Source of the DNA: Bacteroides sp.
GTDB lineage: Bacteria; Bacteroidota; Bacteroidia; Bacteroidales; GCA-2748055
Direction of reading: 5' to 3'
DNA length: 35,497 bases
Assembly (NCBI GenBank): GCA_011056635.1
Contig: DSEO01000378.1
Span: 1 to 35,497 of the forward strand
The position numbers were made by a program, and so were the translations under genes. Below are positions 31,177 through 35,497 of the stretch, piece by piece. Every line of letters starts with the position of its first letter. The first letter of the stretch is position 1. Below the pieces are notes generated by a model. That model made no database searches. It had not been told where the DNA came from and worked only from the letters and a program-made list of their open reading frames with translations.

Positions 31177-32349
31177 ATGATCGCATTTAAACTCGCATAC
31201 AGAAATCTTGTAGGGGCAGGTCTGCGCACCTTTCTGATCGTTTTTGTGCTTTCCGTCGCCTATGTGCTGATCATATTCATGAACGGTTTATATCAGGGTT
31301 GGGAACGGGAAGGAAAATTCGAAATGATCAGGTGGGAAGTGGGACAGGGACAATACTGGGAGGAGGACTACGATCCCTACGATCCCATTACCCTCACCGA
31401 TGCACATGCACCGCTGCCGGTTTCGCTTGCAAAGGCAACGGATAATGGTTCAGCCGCTGCCATCCTGATCACCCAGGCCACCGTCTACCCCGAAGGGCGC
31501 ATGCTGGGCATCATGCTGAAGGGCATCAGTGCCGGGCAGCAGGTGCTTGCGATCCCGACGGAACAGTTTGCCTCCCGCGAAGATGAGATCCCGGCGCTGA
31601 TCGGTACCCGCTTTGCACAGAGCGCCAACCTGAACGTGGGAGACCGTATGCTGGTGCGGTGGAGGGATGTGAACGGGACCTTTGATGCCACCGAACTTAC
31701 CATCGCGGGAATTTTCAACAGCTCCGTCCCCGCGGTTGATAACGGCCAGATCTGGATCTCGCTGGAGAAGTTGCAGCAAATGACCGGTATGCCGGGAGAG
31801 GCCACCTTGCTGGTCATGGGAGAGCATGCTGACATGCCGGCAGAGGTGGCCGGCTGGGAATTCAAGGGACATGATGTTCTCTTCGCGGAACTTGATCAGA
31901 TGATCAAGACCAAATCCATCGGAGGATCAGTGTTTTATCTTATCCTGCTTGCCCTTGCCCTGCTGGCCGTTTTTGATACCCAGGTGCTTTCCATATTCCG
32001 CAGGCAGCGGGAGATCGGCACCTATATTTCCATGGGCATGACCCGAAGCCAGGTGGTGGGATTGTTTACCACGGAAGGGGCCATGCATGCCATTCTGGCT
32101 CTGTTGCTGGGAGCCGTTTACGGAACCCCTCTGCTCCTCTATATTGGCTCCAAAGGCCTGGGAATGCCTGAAGGGACAGACTCATTCGGGCTGGCGGCTG
32201 CACAGCGCATCATGCCCTATTATAGCGCAGCCCTTGTGATCGGCACGATAATCCTTGTCATCGTTGCCACCACCATTGTCAGCTACATGCCCTCCAGGAA
32301 GATCGCGAAAATGAATCCCACCGAGGCCATCAGGGGAAGAATACAATGA
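31177..32349 (+). CDS. ABC transporter permease, FtsX/MacB type (first)
   Basis: A 390-residue permease from the ATG at 31177; an in-frame ATG at 31147 would add ten polar residues overlapping the ATPase. The N-terminus FKLAYRNLVGAGLRTFLIV leads into one membrane helix. A large periplasmic domain follows, then three C-terminal helices (SVFYLILLALALLAVFD, AILALLLGAVYGTPLLLYIG, YYSAALVIGTIILVIVATTI). FRRQREIGTYISMGMTRSQV is the coupling helix of MacB/LolC-type permeases, and the end NPTEAIRGR is typical. Together with the next gene it should form a heterodimeric transmembrane unit like LolCE. Confidence 0.93.
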   Translation: MIAFKLAYRNLVGAGLRTFLIVFVLSVAYVLIIFMNGLYQGWEREGKFEMIRWEVGQGQYWEEDYDPYDPITLTDAHAPLPVSLAKATDNGSAAAILITQATVYPEGRMLGIMLKGISAGQQVLAIPTEQFASREDEIPALIGTRFAQSANLNVGDRMLVRWRDVNGTFDATELTIAGIFNSSVPAVDNGQIWISLEKLQQMTGMPGEATLLVMGEHADMPAEVAGWEFKGHDVLFAELDQMIKTKSIGGSVFYLILLALALLAVFDTQVLSIFRRQREIGTYISMGMTRSQVVGLFTTEGAMHAILALLLGAVYGTPLLLYIGSKGLGMPEGTDSFGLAAAQRIMPYYSAALVIGTIILVIVATTIVSYMPSRKIAKMNPTEAIRGRIQ

Positions 32350-32367
32350 TAAAAAAATGAAAAAACC

Positions 32368-33639
32368 ATGCTAAAATTTTATCTCAAAGGACTGTTCAGG
32401 GACCGCGCCAGAAGTCTGCTGCCTGTCATCGTGGTAACCATTGGAGTGACCCTCGTGGTGCTGGCAAATTCTTGGGTTACCGGAGTACTGGAAGATATGG
32501 TTGTCTTTAATGCCCGTTTCGCAACCGGCCATGTGAAGATCATGAGCCAGGCCTATTACGAGAACAGGGGCCAGCAACCCAATGATCTTGCCCTGGTCGG
32601 CACATCATCATTCATGGATTCCCTCGAATCGCAATACCCGGAAATGGAATGGGTTGAGCGGATCCAGTTCGGGGGCCTGGTAGACGCACCGGATGAAAAT
32701 GGTGAAACCAGAGCCCAGGGCCCTGGCGGAGGAATGGCCGTGGACCTGCTTTCGGAAGACAGCGGGGAAATAGAGCGACTGAACCTGGAAAAAGCGATGG
32801 TAAGGGGCAGAATTCCGCAGTCTCCTTTCGAAATCATCCTCAGCGAACAATTTGCAGATAAACTGGAAGTGGAACCGGGGGACCAGGTGACCCTGATCAG
32901 TTCTACCATGTACGGGGCCATGTCCATCACCAATTTTACGGTATCGGGGACCATTACATTCGGGACAGCTGCGCTGGACCGGGGAGGCATGGTGGCCGAT
33001 ATCAGCGGGATCCGGCAGGCGCTGGACATGACGGATGCCACCGGGGAGATCCTGGGATACTTTCCTTCCGGGGAATACGATGACCCGGAAGCTGCATCCT
33101 TTGCCGCTGCATTCAATGAAAAATACAGTAATCCGCAGGATGAGTTTTCCCCTGTTATGGCCACACTGCGTGAACAGAGCAACATGGCCGGATTCCTGGA
33201 CCTGATCGATTACTTCAAGGGGATCATTGTGACCATTTTCGTAGTGGCCATGTCCATCGTACTCTGGAATTCAGGATTGCTAGGGGCGCTCAGACGGTAT
33301 GGTGAGATGGGACTGCGGATGGCCATTGGCGAAGAGAAGGGACATATTTACAGGAGCCTGATCATTGAAGCAGTCTTCATCGGGCTGGCAGGCTCAGTGA
33401 TTGGCACACTGTTTGGACTCTTCTTTTCATCCCTGATGGCCAGGGGGATCGATATCAGCGGCATGATGCAGAATTCTACCATGATGATGCAAGGTGTGAT
33501 GAAAGCAAAAATAACCCCGCTGGCTTACTATATAGGCTTTTTCCCCGGACTCATCGCCACGGTGCTTGGAACCGCCCTGGCCGGGTTCGGGATCTATAAA
33601 CGACAAACCGCAAAACTCTTTAAAGAATTACAGGCATGA
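32368..33639 (+). CDS. ABC transporter permease, FtsX/MacB type (second)
   Basis: A 423-residue permease with the same four-helix plan. An N-terminal helix (LLPVIVVTIGVTLVVLANSW) is followed by a periplasmic domain of roughly 230 residues and then three C-terminal helices. The coupling segment is GALRRYGEMGLRMAIGEEKG. A Met-rich stretch (GMMQNSTMMMQGVMKAK) sits in the loop before the last helix and is unusual. Its end overlaps the LolA-like gene by 4 bp (ATGA), which indicates translational coupling of the permease with a periplasmic carrier. Confidence 0.92.
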   Translation: MLKFYLKGLFRDRARSLLPVIVVTIGVTLVVLANSWVTGVLEDMVVFNARFATGHVKIMSQAYYENRGQQPNDLALVGTSSFMDSLESQYPEMEWVERIQFGGLVDAPDENGETRAQGPGGGMAVDLLSEDSGEIERLNLEKAMVRGRIPQSPFEIILSEQFADKLEVEPGDQVTLISSTMYGAMSITNFTVSGTITFGTAALDRGGMVADISGIRQALDMTDATGEILGYFPSGEYDDPEAASFAAAFNEKYSNPQDEFSPVMATLREQSNMAGFLDLIDYFKGIIVTIFVVAMSIVLWNSGLLGALRRYGEMGLRMAIGEEKGHIYRSLIIEAVFIGLAGSVIGTLFGLFFSSLMARGIDISGMMQNSTMMMQGVMKAKITPLAYYIGFFPGLIATVLGTALAGFGIYKRQTAKLFKELQA

Positions 33640-34370
33640 CACACACGATACGAATTGCGGCGGGACTCCTGCTGATCTCATTTTCAGCAGCCGCCCAGCC
33701 TTCAGGGGAAGAGATCCTGGAGCGGATCGACCGGAATATGTCTTCCGAATCCAGTTACGTGAAATCCAGAATGATCATCCATGGTCCCCGCACCTCCCGC
33801 ACCATTGAATCGGAAACCTGGGCGCAAGGGAAATCGGCATTCACCGAATACCTGGCCCCCGCAAGGGAACGGGGGACTAAAATGCTTAAGCTGGAGGACC
33901 AGCTGTGGATCTTCTCCCCTTCCTCCGACAGGACCATCCAGTTATCGGGACATTTGCTGAGGCAGTCGGTGATGGGATCGGACCTGTCCTACGAGGACAT
34001 GATGGAAAATCCGGACCTGGCCAGCAAATACGATGCGGTGGTGGTGGGATCCGAAACGGTGGATGACAGGGAATGCTGGGTCGTGGAGATGCATGCGAAA
34101 ACCGAGGATGTGGCCTACCAGAAAAGAAAAATCTGGGTGGACCGGCAGCGGTATGTCCCCCTGAGAGAAGAACTCTATGCCAAAAGCGGCGAACTGTTGA
34201 AACAGACCGAACTGACTGATATACAGCAGCACGGTTCACGCTGGTACCCCGGAAAGATTGTCTTCAAGGACATGCTGAAGACCGGCGCCGGCACGGAATT
34301 TATCGTGGATGAAATATCCTTTGACGTGGATATCCCTGATTACCTGCTCAGCAAGGCAGCTTTGCGGTAA
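33636..34370 (+). CDS. LolA-like outer-membrane lipoprotein-sorting protein
   Basis: A 244-residue periplasmic protein with a signal peptide (about 1-20, ending AAAQ). The mature part has the LolA-like open beta-barrel plan: EEILERIDRNM helix, MLKLEDQLWIFSPSSDRTIQ, GSDLSYEDMM, a Trp-Val strand (CWVVEMHAK), KIWVDRQRYVPLREELYAK and a WYPGKIVFKDM strand. This matches the family annotated as outer membrane lipoprotein-sorting protein. Such folds shield acyl chains during transit of the periplasm. No Cys lipobox is present, so it is soluble like LolA rather than anchored like LolB. It closes the operon; the stop is 4 bp from the convergent neighbour. Confidence 0.88.
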   Translation: MTHTIRIAAGLLLISFSAAAQPSGEEILERIDRNMSSESSYVKSRMIIHGPRTSRTIESETWAQGKSAFTEYLAPARERGTKMLKLEDQLWIFSPSSDRTIQLSGHLLRQSVMGSDLSYEDMMENPDLASKYDAVVVGSETVDDRECWVVEMHAKTEDVAYQKRKIWVDRQRYVPLREELYAKSGELLKQTELTDIQQHGSRWYPGKIVFKDMLKTGAGTEFIVDEISFDVDIPDYLLSKAALR

Positions 34371-34374
34371 ATGT

Positions 34375-35112
34375 TTACAGTGCGATGATCGCGCTCTGGA
34401 TGGTCAGGGACTGATTCTTTAGATTATTCACATCACCCCGCAGCAGTTCGAGCCTGGAACGAAGCTGGGGCAGTGTTTCAATCAGCCGCTGCTTGTCCGA
34501 ACTCAGGGTCATCATCTCAGCTTCCAGCTCCTGGGTCTTCAGGGCATCGGTTTCACCGGCAAGTTTTTTACCGGTTTTCTCGATTTTCTTTTCCAGTCTT
34601 TTTACCTGTTTTTCTCCCTTGGCCAGTTCCTTGTTCAGGGTTTTTATTTCCTGCGTTGCCGTTTCTATGCGTTCCGAATAGGACCGTTCATAATGGTAAG
34701 ACATAAATTCCTTTGCATAGTTACGCAGGTTGGTCATCTCCTGGTTCCACTGCTCGCTGTTCAGATAAACGTCATATCCCAGTTGGAATGCAATGCCCAG
34801 TGTGTTATAACTTTCCAGCGGGAACCCATGACCGATCAAATCCCCGTTCTTGGTGGCAATTGCCGGGATTGAGACATCCTCTGCGGTGAGTGTGTTTCCT
34901 TTGCTCTTCATTTTGATCTTACTGCGCTCTTTGGCATAGTCCTGCAGGTGATCCAGCGCCCCGTCGATCTCACCCTCCACAGGGAAAACCCACGCTGTTC
35001 CGGTGCTATTTCCAATGACGATTTCCCTCTCTTCGAGAAACAGGGACTGCTGGGCGATCAGCGGGACAGCCAGCAACAGCAGCGTACACAGTATGGAAAA
35101 ATTTCTTTTCAT
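34375..35112 (-). CDS. Exported coiled-coil protein, unknown function
   Basis: A 245-residue protein with a Sec signal peptide (1-20, ending LIAQ). The N-terminal globular part (about 25-140: EIVIGNSTGTAWVFPVEGE, SIPAIATKNGDLIGHGF) is not recognised. Residues about 148-235 form a long coiled coil with heptad Leu/Ile/Val and charged residues (IKTLNKELAKGEKQVKRLEK, then LETLPQLRSRLELLRGDV). No lipobox or transmembrane segment is seen. A periplasmic structural or adaptor role is a guess. It diverges from the BNR-repeat gene, with 90 bp of AT-rich DNA between, and converges on the export operon. Confidence 0.75.
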   Translation of the reverse strand: MKRNFSILCTLLLLAVPLIAQQSLFLEEREIVIGNSTGTAWVFPVEGEIDGALDHLQDYAKERSKIKMKSKGNTLTAEDVSIPAIATKNGDLIGHGFPLESYNTLGIAFQLGYDVYLNSEQWNQEMTNLRNYAKEFMSYHYERSYSERIETATQEIKTLNKELAKGEKQVKRLEKKIEKTGKKLAGETDALKTQELEAEMMTLSSDKQRLIETLPQLRSRLELLRGDVNNLKNQSLTIQSAIIAL

Positions 35113-35202
35113 GAGGTTTAAGTTTAAGTGGTTTTTTTCAATCTGATTGATGCAAATAAGTTAATCAAAAATTGAACACCAAAAAATAGTTATTTTTATA
35201 AG

Positions 35203-35497
35203 ATGAAAAGAAAATCTGCAGCCATCGCTGTGCTGATCAGCACGCTGTCCGTCCAGTCACAGGTGAAAGCGCCGGTCCTCACCGGGGCCGAAAAACTGAA
35301 CATGTATGTCTCTCATGAACAGATGCGGGAAGTTTCCGCGTACGGGGACCTGCACTGGCAATATCTGGGCCCCGTCAACATCAGCGGGAGATGCACCGAT
35401 GTGGAGGCGGTGGGACCGAAAGGCAAAAGCTACACCATCTGGGTGGCCTCCGCTTCCTCTGGGGTCTGGAAAAGTGTGAACGAAGGAGTGACCTTCG
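35203..35497 (+). CDS. BNR/sortilin-like repeat protein (3' truncated)
   Basis: The first 98 codons of a secreted protein. The signal peptide is about 1-20 (MKRKSAAIAVLISTLSVQSQ). The mature part reaches LHWQYLGPVNISGRCTDVEA, then SYTIWVASASSGVWKSVNEG. The pattern 'W..LGP.N..GR...V' followed by 'GVWKS.N.G.TF' is that of the first blade of BNR/Asp-box or VPS10-like beta-propellers, commonly annotated as glycosyl hydrolase or WD40/YVTN/BNR-like proteins in Bacteroidota. Blade repeats, catalytic residues and any type IX secretion tail lie beyond the window, so function cannot be assigned. Confidence 0.8.
   Translation, partial: MKRKSAAIAVLISTLSVQSQVKAPVLTGAEKLNMYVSHEQMREVSAYGDLHWQYLGPVNISGRCTDVEAVGPKGKSYTIWVASASSGVWKSVNEGVTF

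Overview
The window looks like about 35 kb of a Bacteroidota chromosome, most likely Bacteroidales or a relative. It has roughly balanced GC, and many intergenic regions carry the Bacteroidota promoter -7 element TAnnTTTG. Ribosomal protein S16 has a long acidic tail, a SPOR lipoprotein is present, and most lipoproteins have short lipoboxes. Genes are tightly packed, often with 1-4 bp overlaps. No rRNA, tRNA, CRISPR array, insertion sequence or prophage was seen. The window is mostly housekeeping chromosome with three accessory-type clusters. Both ends cut through genes.

Positions 1-4507 hold the end of an endonuclease/exonuclease/phosphatase protein, a DUF434 protein, a SPOR-domain lipoprotein, and two tandem phosphofructokinases whose active-site residues both fit the pyrophosphate-dependent type. 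Positions 4627-9894 form one dense plus-strand run: yidD, a zinc/manganese ABC importer (znuA, znuC, znuB), dapD, a GT4 glycosyltransferase and tsaC-type threonylcarbamoyl-AMP synthase. Positions 9952-11268 carry rpsP-rimM on the minus strand. Diverging from them is a 1425-residue DNA polymerase III alpha subunit that carries its own N-terminal DEDDh exonuclease, followed by thioredoxin.

Positions 16132-19604 (minus strand) encode ribD and then a secreted TPR/Ig-like/caspase protein with an intact His-Cys dyad. Positions 19645-22128 encode prmC, recX and prfB. The prfB gene has the classical RF2 programmed +1 frameshift, so a release factor and the methyltransferase that modifies release factors sit in one run. 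A gene-free, hairpin-rich island of about 376 bp with a 38-bp direct repeat follows.

Positions 22505-26173 form a sulfur module: sulfide:quinone-oxidoreductase-like flavoprotein, DUF1641 protein, TusE/DsrC-like protein and DsrE2-like protein. It is transcribed divergently from a Cys-rich Crp/Fnr regulator, and two tandem 14-bp palindromes lie between them. An asparagine synthetase and a probably surface-exposed lipoprotein follow.

Positions 28698-34370 are a six-gene operon: TetR regulator, outer-membrane beta-barrel, MacB/LolD-type ATPase, two FtsX-type permeases and a LolA-like periplasmic protein. A TetR-type operator lies in front. This looks like a self-contained, regulated trans-envelope export system and is the best candidate here for an under-described machine. 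The window ends with a coiled-coil secreted protein and the start of a BNR/sortilin-like repeat protein.
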